Positions 36,026 through 45,048 of a DNA stretch of 64,000 nt are shown here, one piece after another. The stretch is from Marinobacter sp. BGYM27. Its GTDB lineage: Bacteria > Pseudomonadota > Gammaproteobacteria > Pseudomonadales > Oleiphilaceae. The position numbers and the translations under genes were made by a program. Location of the stretch: NCBI GenBank assembly GCA_025153445.1, contig JANZNS010000001.1, forward strand, positions 124,001 to 188,000. Reading direction: 5' to 3'. The number at the start of each line of letters is the position of its first letter. The stretch's first letter is position 1. The notes under the pieces are model-generated. The model saw only the letters and a list, made by a program, of their open reading frames with translations. It made no database searches and was not told where the DNA came from.

Positions 36026-36773
36026 TAATGAACTGATGCGCTATAGCCGCCAGTTGCTGTTGCCCCAACTGGACGTTGCCGGGCAGCTGAAACTGAAGCA
36101 GAGCCGGGTGCTGATTGTCGGTGCTGGCGGGTTGGGTTGCCCGGTTGCGCTTTATCTTGCCGGGGCGGGCGTTGGAGAGCTGATCATAGCCGATGATGAC
36201 GCCGTTGAGTTGCCAAACCTCCAGCGCCAGATCGCATTCGGTGAATCGGATATCGGCCAGTCCAAGGCGACAGTGCTTGTGCGCCGGCTCGGTGAGATCA
36301 ATTCCGGGATAGAGGTAAAGGCGATAACCGACCGGCTGGACGGTGAAGCGCTGGCTGGGCAGGTCAGTCACGTTGACCTGGTTGTGGACTGTACCGACAA
36401 CTTTGAAACCCGCTTTGCGATTAACCGGGCTTGTGTCAGCGCTGGTGTCGCGCTGGTATCGGGTGCTGCCATTCGCGGTGAGGGGCAGGTGGCAGTCTAT
36501 GATTCCCGGATGCCGGGCAATCCCTGCTATCAATGCCTCTACCCGGACGACGGGGAAGAGGCATTGGGCTGTTCTGAAGCCGGTGTTATCGGCCCGGTCG
36601 TCGGACTGATCGGTGCCTGTCAGGCGATGGAAACTATCAAAGTGCTTGCGGGCATCGGGCAACCATTGAGTGGAAAGTTGCTGTTGCTGGATGTCTGGAA
36701 TATGGAGTGGCGCACCATGAATCTCTCGCGTGATCCGCACTGTCCTGTGTGTAGTGGTTCGCGCGCCATCTGA
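36015..36773 (+). CDS. moeB: MoeB/ThiF-family sulfur-carrier adenylyltransferase
   Basis: Adenylates the C-terminal glycine of MoaD (molybdopterin synthase small subunit) or of ThiS. The 252-residue E1-like protein has the nucleotide loop VGAGGLGCPVALYLAGAGVG, the catalytic LPNLQRQ region, the CTDNFETR motif and two zinc pairs (CYQC and CPVC). The GTG start at 36015 has a perfect GGAGG nine bases upstream and overlaps the prmC end by 11 bases. There is no rhodanese domain, so it is the short type. MoeB versus ThiF cannot be settled from sequence alone; the location next to prmC favours MoeB. Confidence 0.9.
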   Translation: MLTDNELMRYSRQLLLPQLDVAGQLKLKQSRVLIVGAGGLGCPVALYLAGAGVGELIIADDDAVELPNLQRQIAFGESDIGQSKATVLVRRLGEINSGIEVKAITDRLDGEALAGQVSHVDLVVDCTDNFETRFAINRACVSAGVALVSGAAIRGEGQVAVYDSRMPGNPCYQCLYPDDGEEALGCSEAGVIGPVVGLIGACQAMETIKVLAGIGQPLSGKLLLLDVWNMEWRTMNLSRDPHCPVCSGSRAI

Positions 36774-37136
36774 TAGCACGTTTGTGCTCGCAACTGATCT
36801 GCCGTGAGGCGCAGCGATATCATTTTTGCCCTGTACTGGGGCTAACCCGTCCTGTCCTGTGTACCGCTAGCGCCAAAACGGTGCGATAAATAGCGCATGG
36901 AGTGTCCGCTCCGTTCCTGAGTCCCAACAACTGCGCAAATCAGCCCATCTGGTATGTCGTTTGCTTTGTAATAGGGCATATCTTTCGTATCCGGGAAGGC
37001 TGCTGGCAATGGCGTCGCTGCTATGGGAAGAACGAAGCTGACCAGCACACTGACGTAGTACCACGCCACTCGCTCTTCCCGGAGCCGCGCCAGCACCCTT
37101 TGCGGATAAAATGTATTCATCGCAAAGGGCAGGTGT
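36774..37136. other. Intergenic region moeB to nitrate transporter, with a weak minus-strand reading frame
   Basis: 363 bases. On the minus strand a 92-codon frame (37120-36842) begins MNTFYPQRVLARLREE and has one hydrophobic segment near residues 20-40 (VAWYYVSVLVSFVLPIAA). It lacks a ribosome site, and its start overlaps the hairpin described at 37096-37129. It could be a small membrane protein or chance. The rest shows no RNA gene or repeat that I recognise. Confidence 0.35.
37096..37129 (+). promoter_or_regulatory. Leader hairpin directly before the nitrate transporter start
   Basis: CCCTTTGCG (37096-37104) and CGCAAAGGG (37121-37129) are perfect inverted repeats, extendable by two more pairs with one bulged G. 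The hairpin ends one base before the AGGTG ribosome site. No T-run follows, so it is not a plain terminator. It may affect ribosome access or be a protein-binding element. Function inferred only. Confidence 0.5.
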
Positions 37137-38606
37137 ATGACGGATCAATCCTTCCGCTTTCTATCGTTTCAGGGCAAAACCAAAATACTTCACCTCAGCT
37201 GGATGGCGTTCTTTATCAGCTTTCTGGTGTGGTTTAACCATGCGCCGCTGATGGTCGCGATTCGGGAGCAGTTTGGGCTGAGCACCGCGGAGGTGAACAC
37301 GCTGCTATTGCTCAACGTGGCGCTGACCATTCCCGCCCGTATTCTGATTGGCATGCTGGTGGACGCCTTTGGCCCGAGGAAGGTCTATTCGCTGGTGCTG
37401 GTGCTCTCCGGTATTTTCTGTCTCTGCTTTGCGTTCTCGACCACCTATAACCAACTGGCTATCAGCCGTTTTCTGTTGGGCTTCGTAGGCGCCGGCTTCG
37501 TGGTGGGTATCCGCCTGATCAGCGAGTGGTTCCCGGCAAAGGAGCTGGGGCTTGCGGAGGGCATTTACGGCGGATGGGGCAACTTCGGAGCGGCGTTTGC
37601 AGGGCTCTCTCTGCCCGCTCTGGCGCTGGCTTTCGGTGGCGAGGATGGCTGGCGATACGCGGTGGCTACCACTGGCGTGTTGGCCATGCTCTACGCGATT
37701 GTGTTTTATATCCAGGTACGGGACACACCTAAAGGCTCGACATACTTCAAACCCAAGCGCGGTGGTGCCATGGAAGTCACCAGCAAAGCGGATTTCGTTC
37801 TGTATGCGGTCATGAATCTGCCGTTGTTCTTCGCGTTGTTTTTGATTATCTGGCAGCTAGGCCCGGCAAAGCTGGGCATGCTCGGTGACACCACGTCGCT
37901 GCTGCTTTATGCGGTAGTCGCCGTGATGTTAGGGGTGCAACTGTTTCGGATCTGGCAAATCAACGGCCATGTGTTTCGCGCACCTGTGCCAAAGTTTGAT
38001 CGCTACCCGTTCAAACAGGTTGCGCTGCTGAATCTGGTCTATATGGCGAGTTTCGGGTCTGAGCTGGCGGTGGTGTCCATGTTGCCTTTGTACTTCCTTG
38101 ATACTTTTGATATCTCGCCATTGCTTGCGGGTATGCTCGGCGGCAGCTTCGCGCTGATGAATCTGTTTGGCCGTCCGGGCGGTGGTTATGTGGCGGACAG
38201 GATTGGCCGGAAGCTGACAACGCTGATCATGCTGGCAGGTATCGCTATCGGTTATCTCTTGATGGGGCAGATCGACAGCACCTGGCCGTTGCCGCTGGCG
38301 GTTGCGCTGGTCATGTTCTGTTCGATTTTTGTTCAGGGAGGATGCGGTGCCGTTTACGCGTCAGTGCCTCTGGTCAAGCGTCGCCTTACGGGGCAGGTGG
38401 CGGGCATGACCGGTGCTTATGGCAATGTGGGGGGCGTTGTGTTTCTTGTCGTGCTGGCGATGGTGACGCCAGCCATGTTCTTTGTGGTACTGAGCGGTGT
38501 GGCCATTTTAATTCTGATTCTGGTGTCGATTTTTATGGATGAGCCGGAGCCCCAAACCAGTGAAGTCATGCCCGACGGATCGGTCAGGATGATCGAAGTG
38601 TCATGA
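37137..38606 (+). CDS. NarK/NasA-type MFS nitrate/nitrite transporter
   Basis: Inner-membrane carrier of the nitrate/nitrite porter family, 489 residues, about twelve membrane segments. Both nitrate-signature regions are visible: GGWGNFGAAFAGLSLP in segment 5 and FALMNLFGRPGGGYVADRIG in segment 11. The substrate arginines of the family are matched by GIRLISEWF and the GRPGG segment. Long form with a central loop. It overlaps the following kinase/phosphatase gene in an ATGA. This pairing occurs near nitrate assimilation genes in Pseudomonas, so assimilatory uptake is more likely than respiration, but no reductase is in the window to confirm it. Confidence 0.9.
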   Translation: MTDQSFRFLSFQGKTKILHLSWMAFFISFLVWFNHAPLMVAIREQFGLSTAEVNTLLLLNVALTIPARILIGMLVDAFGPRKVYSLVLVLSGIFCLCFAFSTTYNQLAISRFLLGFVGAGFVVGIRLISEWFPAKELGLAEGIYGGWGNFGAAFAGLSLPALALAFGGEDGWRYAVATTGVLAMLYAIVFYIQVRDTPKGSTYFKPKRGGAMEVTSKADFVLYAVMNLPLFFALFLIIWQLGPAKLGMLGDTTSLLLYAVVAVMLGVQLFRIWQINGHVFRAPVPKFDRYPFKQVALLNLVYMASFGSELAVVSMLPLYFLDTFDISPLLAGMLGGSFALMNLFGRPGGGYVADRIGRKLTTLIMLAGIAIGYLLMGQIDSTWPLPLAVALVMFCSIFVQGGCGAVYASVPLVKRRLTGQVAGMTGAYGNVGGVVFLVVLAMVTPAMFFVVLSGVAILILILVSIFMDEPEPQTSEVMPDGSVRMIEVS

Positions 38607-40315
38607 GCGGCCGCTTGCTCTTGCGCGTCGGCCAGTACAGCAGTGCTGGGCGAAAGCCGGAAAATCAGGACAGTATCGGGGTGCGCTACCCCGAGGGAGA
38701 GGCGCTGACGCTCAAGGGTGTCAGTGCGGTTATTGCCGACGGTGTGAGCGCCTCCCAGGCCGGCCGTGAAGCAGCCGAAGCATGCGTAAAGGGCTTCCTG
38801 CACGACTATTACAGTACGCCCGACTCCTGGAGTGTCGAAACCTCCGCCAGTCGGGTGCTGGGTGCTTTGAATCGCTGGCTGCATGGGCGCGGGCACAACC
38901 AGCATGGTGGTGCGCAGGGGATGGTCTGCACATTTAGTGGGCTGGTCATCAAGAACAACCGTGCCTACGTTTTTCATGTCGGCGACAGCCGCGTGTATTT
39001 GCTTCGCGCAGAGCAGCTCGAGTGCCTGACCCGGGATCATCACGTGCTGGTCGGGGCGGGTAAACAGGCGCTGGCCCGGGCCATGGGCGTGGAGATCAAT
39101 GTTGAAATCGATGTTTGCCGCAGCGGCCTTGAAGCAGGTGACCGGCTGATACTGACGACAGACGGCGTCCACGGTTATCTCGACAGCCGGGAGATCATTG
39201 ATGCTGCCAGAGCAGACGACCCGGAAGCCGCGGCCGAGTTGCTGGTTACTCTGGCACACGAAAACGGAAGCCCGGATAACCTGAGTGCGCAGGTGATCGC
39301 GATTGATCATTTGCCGGCAGAGGATCTTGAAGCGCATTACGAGCGGCTGACTGCACTGCCATTTCCGCCGCCGCTGGAAGCCGGACAAAAGCTTGACGGC
39401 TTTCGTATCGTGCGGGAAATCCATTCCAGTACCCGCACCCAAGTCTACATGGCGATCCATGATTCGGGGAATGACCCGGTGATTCTCAAAACTCCGTCAC
39501 CAAACTATCGGGATGACCCGGCGTATATCGACCGGTTTCTCACCGAAGCCTGGGTTGCCAGGCGGATAAACAATCCGCATGTGGTGAAGTTTCTTGATCC
39601 GCCGGAGAACCGCCAGTGCCTTTACTGTGTCACCGAATACGTGAACGGGCCGACGCTGCGGGAATGGATGAACGATCACCCACAGCCCGAACCGGCAAAG
39701 GTGCGCGACATCGTAAGGCAAATCGCCTCAGGGCTGAGGGCCTTGCATCGGCTGGAAATGATTCATCAGGATCTAAAGCCCGAGAACATCGTGATCGATC
39801 AGGACGGCACCGTGAAAATTATCGATCTGGGGGCGGTCCGTATTCGCGGCATCGAACAGATTGATGTGCCCTGGGATCGCAATGGCTACATGGGCACTGC
39901 CAGCTACGCCGCGCCAGAATGCCTGGACGGGGAGCGCTCGAGCCCTTCGGCAGATCGTTATGCGCTGGGCGTGATCGCCTATGAAATGCTGACCGGCGAG
40001 CTGCCTTACAGTAAACCGCCAACGCGTTCGGTGCGGAACCGGTTACGTTATCGCAGTGCCCGGGAGTCTGCACCGGATCTGCCGGCCTGGGTGGATGCCT
40101 GTCTCCAGAAGGCGGTGTCGTTGAGGGAGCAGGACCGCTATCCGGCGCTGTCCGAGTTTCTGCATGATCTGGAACATCCCAATCCCGGACTGTTGCCTTC
40201 AGGCCACAAGCCACTGGTCGACCGGGTGCCAACTGAAAACTGGCCATTCATTGCGTTGCTGTCGCTGTTGCTCAACAGCTTCTTGCTGGCCTGGATACTG
40301 TTTCTGGGCGGATGA
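38603..40315 (+). CDS. Bifunctional PP2C phosphatase / Ser-Thr protein kinase with C-terminal membrane anchor
   Basis: 570-residue fusion. Residues about 1-240 are a PP2C phosphatase with metal-binding motifs ENQDSIG, IADGVSASQAG, VGDSRVYLL, TTDGVHGYL and DNLSAQV. Residues about 265-530 are a Hanks-type kinase: Lys in VILKTP, catalytic loop HQDLKPEN (HRD changed to HQD), metal loop DLG in place of DFG, and YAAPECL. The glycine-rich loop (IHSSTRTQVYMA) is degenerate. A single hydrophobic helix ends the protein (PFIALLSLLLNSFLLAWILFL). Coupling by ATGA overlap to the nitrate transporter suggests that it controls nitrate uptake or assimilation. Loss of the HRD arginine makes activation-loop phosphorylation control unlikely. 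Confidence 0.93.
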   Translation: MSGRLLLRVGQYSSAGRKPENQDSIGVRYPEGEALTLKGVSAVIADGVSASQAGREAAEACVKGFLHDYYSTPDSWSVETSASRVLGALNRWLHGRGHNQHGGAQGMVCTFSGLVIKNNRAYVFHVGDSRVYLLRAEQLECLTRDHHVLVGAGKQALARAMGVEINVEIDVCRSGLEAGDRLILTTDGVHGYLDSREIIDAARADDPEAAAELLVTLAHENGSPDNLSAQVIAIDHLPAEDLEAHYERLTALPFPPPLEAGQKLDGFRIVREIHSSTRTQVYMAIHDSGNDPVILKTPSPNYRDDPAYIDRFLTEAWVARRINNPHVVKFLDPPENRQCLYCVTEYVNGPTLREWMNDHPQPEPAKVRDIVRQIASGLRALHRLEMIHQDLKPENIVIDQDGTVKIIDLGAVRIRGIEQIDVPWDRNGYMGTASYAAPECLDGERSSPSADRYALGVIAYEMLTGELPYSKPPTRSVRNRLRYRSARESAPDLPAWVDACLQKAVSLREQDRYPALSEFLHDLEHPNPGLLPSGHKPLVDRVPTENWPFIALLSLLLNSFLLAWILFLGG

Positions 40316-40324
40316 TCATTTGCA

Positions 40325-41743
40325 TCAGTCCTTCAAGGCCTGGAAGTGAGCAATCGCAGCTTTGCGGCTTTCTTTCAGGTCGGCAATAGGACGCGTGTAA
40401 CCCTTGGGAACAGTACCGCCTGCGGCCGGGTTGTGAATGCGCTTGTTATCCAGATCCCTCAGCTCCGGCAGATACTGGCGAAGAAACGTGCCCTTGGGAT
40501 CAAACCGCTCGCTTTGGGTGACCGGGTTGAATACCCGAAAGTAAGGCGCTGCGTCTGTGCCGGTGGATGCGCTCCATTGCCAGCCGCCATTATTGGACGC
40601 GAGAAAGCCGTCGGCCAGTTTCGACATGAAATAGGCCTCACCCAGCCGCCAGTCCACAAACAGGTTTTTGGTCAGGAACATCGCCGTAATCATTCTCAGG
40701 CGATTATGCATCCAGCCGGTCTGATTGAGTTGTCGCATGGCCGCATCAACAATCGGGATACCGGTATTGCCGTTTTTCCAGGCTTCAAAATCAGTTCCCG
40801 GCGTATTCCATTTCAATTGCTCGGTTTCCGGCTTATAGGCCCTGTGCATGCTCACACGGGGATAGTGGTAGAGGATCTGGATATAGAAATCCCGCCAGCA
40901 AATCTCGTTAATCCATGTCCGGATGCCGTCGGATTCTGAAGAGGGCTCGGCACGCAGCGCTTCGAGCCCGGCCTGCAGACACTGGCGTCCGGATAAAACA
41001 CCGCTGGCAAGATAGGGCGAAATCAGACTGGTGCCGTTGATGGCTGGAAAATCGCGGTTTTTTTTGTAGTCAACGCCACGGGAATCAAGAAATTCATTCA
41101 GGGCGTTGTGAGCCGCTGCTTCACCGGTTTTTACCAGCGCCGGTGGCGGATTGCTGAAAGCATCGGGTGTGGCGGGGATTTCGGGCGGTTGCAGGGCCTT
41201 GCCCTTATATTGCGGCGCTGACAGCGGCATGGGATGCTCCACGTTGACCCATTCCCACCAGCGGCGAGAGAAGGGCGTGAACACCGAGTAGGGCTGGTCC
41301 TGCTGCGTCATTACGCTACCCACTGGGGCGACGGTCTGATCACGGTATTTGCACACCCGAACATCCTGTGCGGCCAGCGCGTTGCGCACGGCACGATCAC
41401 GGCGTCGCTCGTTGACGCCGTACTCTTCGTTAAAATGCAGCGTGTGGATGTCGAGGCGGCGCGCGAGCGTGAGCAGGGCATCAGTGCTGTCGTCAAAGGT
41501 TGAATGCGTCAGAATCTCCAGCTTGATGCCGCTTCGGGCGAGATTCCGGCCCAACGCCTCAAGGTGATCAAGCACCAAGGCGACTCGAGCGGGCGACCAG
41601 TCGTGCTGTTGCCACTGCCCCGGTGTTATCAGAAAGCAGGCGCTGACCTCGCCGTCACCCTGTTTTACGGCCTCGCAGGCAGCGGTGAGCGCGGGGTTAT
41701 CTGCACAACGCAGGTCGTTCCGGAACCAAACCAGCTGGTTCAT
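40325..41743 (-). CDS. phrB: Deoxyribodipyrimidine photolyase (class I CPD type)
   Basis: Light-driven repair enzyme that splits cyclobutane pyrimidine dimers. The 472-residue protein has the N-terminal antenna domain (LVWFRNDLRCADNPAL) and FAD-domain motifs (TGIPIVDAAMRQLNQTGWMHNR in shortened form, WRLGEAYFMSKLADGFLASN, WQWSASTGTDAAPYFRVFNP). The Trp residues of the electron chain and the Asn/Trp of the lesion pocket appear to be there. On the minus strand a perfect TATAAT at 41823-41818 lies about 75 bases before its ATG. It converges with the kinase gene with a 9-base gap. Confidence 0.96.
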   Translation of the reverse strand: MNQLVWFRNDLRCADNPALTAACEAVKQGDGEVSACFLITPGQWQQHDWSPARVALVLDHLEALGRNLARSGIKLEILTHSTFDDSTDALLTLARRLDIHTLHFNEEYGVNERRRDRAVRNALAAQDVRVCKYRDQTVAPVGSVMTQQDQPYSVFTPFSRRWWEWVNVEHPMPLSAPQYKGKALQPPEIPATPDAFSNPPPALVKTGEAAAHNALNEFLDSRGVDYKKNRDFPAINGTSLISPYLASGVLSGRQCLQAGLEALRAEPSSESDGIRTWINEICWRDFYIQILYHYPRVSMHRAYKPETEQLKWNTPGTDFEAWKNGNTGIPIVDAAMRQLNQTGWMHNRLRMITAMFLTKNLFVDWRLGEAYFMSKLADGFLASNNGGWQWSASTGTDAAPYFRVFNPVTQSERFDPKGTFLRQYLPELRDLDNKRIHNPAAGGTVPKGYTRPIADLKESRKAAIAHFQALKD

Positions 41744-41962
41744 AAAAGTCCCTCTTTTTTCTTGGGGTTACGACAGTCCTGAAAGAACCTGTGTATTCGC
41801 GGCAGTTTCGGCTTTGGATTATAGTGTGAGTAACATTTTTTTGGGGTTGTGGGGATTTATGCCTATTGAGTGCAGGGGCTTTCAGGTCTAAATAGTGCTC
41901 CCGCCGCGCCCCGCGGACCCGTTTCAGCAAGCAACAATAAAAGTGAGACAGTGTTGACGATA

Positions 41963-42766
41963 ATGGAGGATGTGTCTGCTACGCCCGGGCAATGGAATCA
42001 GCCCTATCCACTGGCATCGGGCCAGACCCAGCAACATGAGTTGAGCGAAACCCGTTTATGGGTCACGCTGCTCGATCACGAATGGCAAGTGTGCCGACAG
42101 GCTCTGGTTTCCGACACCAGTCGCACGGACTGGAAGCAGAACATCAGTTTTGTGGCGCCTGGCTCTGATGTCACTATCCAGCGTTTTATCCGCCCAGACC
42201 CCGGCAACGATGTGCTGTATTTGCCCGCACTGGCAGATCGGCCGACGATGATCCGACCTTTCCAGCCGCTGACGATTCCTGCCGGCCGCGAGTGCACCAT
42301 CTATGTAGCGACGACCGTCTGGTTGCGTGTGTTGGTGGGCAATACCCGCAGTCAGCTGATGGAAATGCCGCTGGTTGAGCCTTCGATGACCTGGGTGGGG
42401 CGGTCCACTATGGATGGCGATCTGTGCTACACCGCGCCTACCGTTGCCCGGCTGGTACTTGAAGCCGTGCCGCGGCGACCCTGGCGTGCAATAACGCCGG
42501 TGCGGATATGCAACCGGCGTCCAGAGCCGTTGATGCTGGAGCGTTTCAGTCTGCCGACGCCAATGCTTCCGCTCTACCGTAATGATGCGGGCTCACTGTG
42601 GACGCCCAAGGTAACGGTAGTGTGCGAAACGGATATCAGCGCGGCCCGATTGCGGGTGTCGCGCTCACTGCCGGCAGAAGCCGGAAATTGTGAGATGCTG
42701 GCGGCACCCCGGATGGGGTCTCAAAGAGTGAGTCTGACCAGAGCGTTAGACCGCATATTCGGCTGA
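41963..42766 (+). CDS. DUF432-like conserved protein of unknown function
   Basis: About 267 residues, no signal peptide and no membrane segment, rich in beta-type sequence. Features that look conserved are QNISFVAPGSDVTIQRF, VWLRVLVGNTRSQLMEMPLV, SMTWVGRSTMDGDLCYTAP and a middle part with many Arg/Pro (VPRRPWRAITPVRICNR). I recall DUF432 proteins having this layout and often standing beside MscS channels, but could not test it. The start is uncertain: ATG at 41963 or GTG at 41951, both without a strong ribosome site. It ends 15 bases before the channel gene and is the first member of the operon running to 46113. Confidence 0.65.
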   Translation: MEDVSATPGQWNQPYPLASGQTQQHELSETRLWVTLLDHEWQVCRQALVSDTSRTDWKQNISFVAPGSDVTIQRFIRPDPGNDVLYLPALADRPTMIRPFQPLTIPAGRECTIYVATTVWLRVLVGNTRSQLMEMPLVEPSMTWVGRSTMDGDLCYTAPTVARLVLEAVPRRPWRAITPVRICNRRPEPLMLERFSLPTPMLPLYRNDAGSLWTPKVTVVCETDISAARLRVSRSLPAEAGNCEMLAAPRMGSQRVSLTRALDRIFG

Positions 42767-42781
42767 GGGAGAACCCGCATT

Positions 42782-43660
42782 TTGGGTGACGTGGAACAGA
42801 ATTTATTGTGGGAATTTACCGGTGTGAACTGGGGGTTGTGGCTCCGGGTTGCGGTATTGCTGTTACTTGGATTCACGCTGGCTTCATTGAGTTCACGCAG
42901 TGTGAACGGCTTTCTGGCGCCCCGATCATCGCGCCATGTGGCGGCGCTGTTTCGCCGGTTGGTGTTCTACATTGTTTTTGCGATCTTCATTGTTGCCGCG
43001 CTGCGGGAAGCCGGTTTCGCACCGGATGTACTGTTGGGCGCAGCGGGTATCCTGACGGTGGCCATTGGCTTTGCCTCCCAGACGTCGGCCTCCAATATGA
43101 TCAGCGGCTTGTTTCTGCTGGTGGAGAAACCCTTTGAAATTGGCAACTTCATCGAAGTTGATGGCACCATCGGTGAAGTCATTGGTATTGATATGCTGAG
43201 CGTGAAGCTCCGCACGACCGACAATCTCTATGTGCGCATACCCAATGAAACCCTGATCAAAACACGAGTGATTAACCGTTCCCGGTTTCCCATCCGGCGT
43301 ATTGATCTGACATTGGGGATTGCCTACAAGGAGGACGTGCGCAAGGTTGAACAGCTGCTGCTGGCGCTGGCCGCTTCAAACAGCTGTTGTCTCGAAGAGC
43401 CCAAGGCTTTTGTCATTATGTCGGGCTTTGGCGCCTCGTCTGTCGATCTTCAGTTTTCGTACTGGGTGGCAGCCGATAGCCTGCTGGAAGGCCGAAGCCA
43501 GATGCTGGCTGATATAAAAGAAGCCTTCGACAGGGAGCACATCGAAATACCCTACCCGCATACCAGCCTTTATGCGGGCAGCGAGTCGGCTCCTTTCAAA
43601 GTGCAGTTGCTGAAAGAAAATCCGTCACAGGACACTGATACAACAGGACAAGCCTCATGA
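42782..43660 (+). CDS. MscS-family mechanosensitive channel
   Basis: Small-conductance tension-gated channel protein, 292 residues, three N-terminal membrane segments. The pore helix and neck are recognisable: ILTVAIGFASQTSASNMISG, close to the AxGxAxQ pattern of MscS TM3, followed by the beta domain GNFIEVDGTIGEVIGI and VRIPNETLIKTRVINRS. A C-terminal alpha/beta domain is present (IEIPYPHTSLYAG). The start appears to be TTG at 42782, with GAGGGAG nine bases upstream. It overlaps rimB by ATGA. Besides osmotic protection, its placement with rimB/rimK suggests a functional tie that is not explained by known MscS biology. Confidence 0.92.
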   Translation: MGDVEQNLLWEFTGVNWGLWLRVAVLLLLGFTLASLSSRSVNGFLAPRSSRHVAALFRRLVFYIVFAIFIVAALREAGFAPDVLLGAAGILTVAIGFASQTSASNMISGLFLLVEKPFEIGNFIEVDGTIGEVIGIDMLSVKLRTTDNLYVRIPNETLIKTRVINRSRFPIRRIDLTLGIAYKEDVRKVEQLLLALAASNSCCLEEPKAFVIMSGFGASSVDLQFSYWVAADSLLEGRSQMLADIKEAFDREHIEIPYPHTSLYAGSESAPFKVQLLKENPSQDTDTTGQAS

Positions 43661-44145
43661 CTGACTCGAAGCCCCGGGACCCATCGACCGACGACACTGG
43701 CGGCATTATTCGCCTGGGCTGGCGGGAATGGCTGGCATTGCCCGAGCTGGGTATCGACCGCATCAAGGCCAAGGTTGATACCGGCGCGCGTACATCCTGC
43801 CTGCATACCTTTCGGATGGAGCCCTATACCGAGAAGGGTGAGCGCCGGGTTCGTTTCTGGGTTCACCCTGAACAGAATAACCTGCAGACCGTTCTGGAGT
43901 GTGATGCGCAGGTGCTGGACGAACGCATGGTGTCCGACTCGGGAGGGCATCGAGAGCAACGTTTGGTGATTATGACGACGGTGTTGATAGGGGGCCACTC
44001 GTGGCCTATTGAAATGACGCTGACCAACCGGGATTCCATGCGTTTTCGCATGCTGTTGGGCCGCACGGCTATGGCTAAACGGGCTATCGTCGAACCTGAA
44101 CATTCTTATCTGGCTGGAGCACCAGCCCTTGGGAGCAAGGTATGA
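43657..44145 (+). CDS. rimB: RimB-like retropepsin-fold protease (annotated elsewhere as ATP-dependent zinc protease)
   Basis: 162 residues with the active-site-like motif [13 protein letters not shown] near residue 43; DTGA is the retropepsin catalytic signature. [12 protein letters not shown] near the end is the second conserved block of the family, often called a zinc protease although the fold is of aspartic-protease type. In Pseudomonas fluorescens rimB belongs to the rimABK operon and stimulates RimK activity. Here it overlaps mscS upstream and rimK downstream by ATGA junctions, so the three are tightly coupled. No rimA-like small gene was seen. Actual proteolysis by this family is not shown to my knowledge. 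Confidence 0.85.
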   Translation: MTDSKPRDPSTDDTGGIIRLGWREWLALPELGIDRIKAKVDTGARTSCLHTFRMEPYTEKGERRVRFWVHPEQNNLQTVLECDAQVLDERMVSDSGGHREQRLVIMTTVLIGGHSWPIEMTLTNRDSMRFRMLLGRTAMAKRAIVEPEHSYLAGAPALGSKV

Positions 44146-45047
44146 AAATCGGAGTGTTGTCCCGAAACAAATCACTGTATTCAACACGTCGGCTTGTCGA
44201 GGAAGGGCTTAATCGTGGTCACGAAGTGCGTGTGATTGATTGCCTCCATTGTTATATGAACATTACCTCGGCCAAGCCAGAGATCCATTACCGAAAAGAA
44301 ATTCTCGACGATTTCGATGTCGTGATTCCGCGGATTGGCGCCTCGGTTACATTTTACGGCACGGCGGTGCTGCGCCAGTTCGAAATGATGGGGGTTTTCC
44401 CGGTTAACGAATCAGTGGCGATCAGCCGTTCCAGAGACAAGCTGCGATCATTACAACTGCTGGCGCGCAAAGGCGTGGGCATGCCGGTAACCGGCTTTGC
44501 CAATAAGCCGGATGATGTGCCGGAGCTGATCCGCATGGTGGGTGGTTCACCGGTGGTGATCAAGCTATTGCAAGGCACTCAGGGTATAGGTGTGGTCCTG
44601 GCGGAAACGCGCAAGGCAGCGGAAAGTGTGATCGAGGCCTTTATGGGGCTCAAGGCGGACATCCTGGTGCAGGAGTTCATCAAGGAGGCCGGTGGCGCAG
44701 ATATTCGCTGCTTTGTGATTGGTGACAAGGTGATTGCCGCCATGAAACGGCAGGCCGGTGAAGGTGAGTTTCGTTCCAACCTGCACCGTGGCGGCACCGC
44801 CTCCCTTGTGCGTATTACACCTGAAGAGCGACGCACCGCTATCGCCGCGGCCAAGGCCATGGGCCTGAATGTGGCGGGTGTGGATCTGCTGCGCTCAACT
44901 CGTGGACCGCTGGTGATGGAAGTGAATTCTTCGCCGGGCCTCGAGGGGATCGAGACCGCAACCGGCAAGAACGTGGCCGGCATGATTATCGACTGGACAG
45001 AAAGAAACCAGAAACCCTGGAAAACCCGCACCAAAGGGAGAGGGTAA
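44142..45047 (+). CDS. rimK: RimK-type ATP-grasp glutamate ligase
   Basis: 301-residue ligase that adds glutamates to the C-terminus of ribosomal protein bS6 and can make poly-alpha-glutamate. The sequence is closely Rim[32 protein letters not shown], the ATP-grasp core ([20 protein letters not shown]), [25 protein letters not shown], and the metal-binding [13 protein letters not shown]. Full length. It starts in the rimB stop and is followed one base later by the aspartoacylase-like gene. In pseudomonads RimK-dependent bS6 modification changes ribosome make-up and lifestyle switching. Confidence 0.96.
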   Translation: MKIGVLSRNKSLYSTRRLVEEGLNRGHEVRVIDCLHCYMNITSAKPEIHYRKEILDDFDVVIPRIGASVTFYGTAVLRQFEMMGVFPVNESVAISRSRDKLRSLQLLARKGVGMPVTGFANKPDDVPELIRMVGGSPVVIKLLQGTQGIGVVLAETRKAAESVIEAFMGLKADILVQEFIKEAGGADIRCFVIGDKVIAAMKRQAGEGEFRSNLHRGGTASLVRITPEERRTAIAAAKAMGLNVAGVDLLRSTRGPLVMEVNSSPGLEGIETATGKNVAGMIIDWTERNQKPWKTRTKGRG

Positions 45048-45048
45048 G

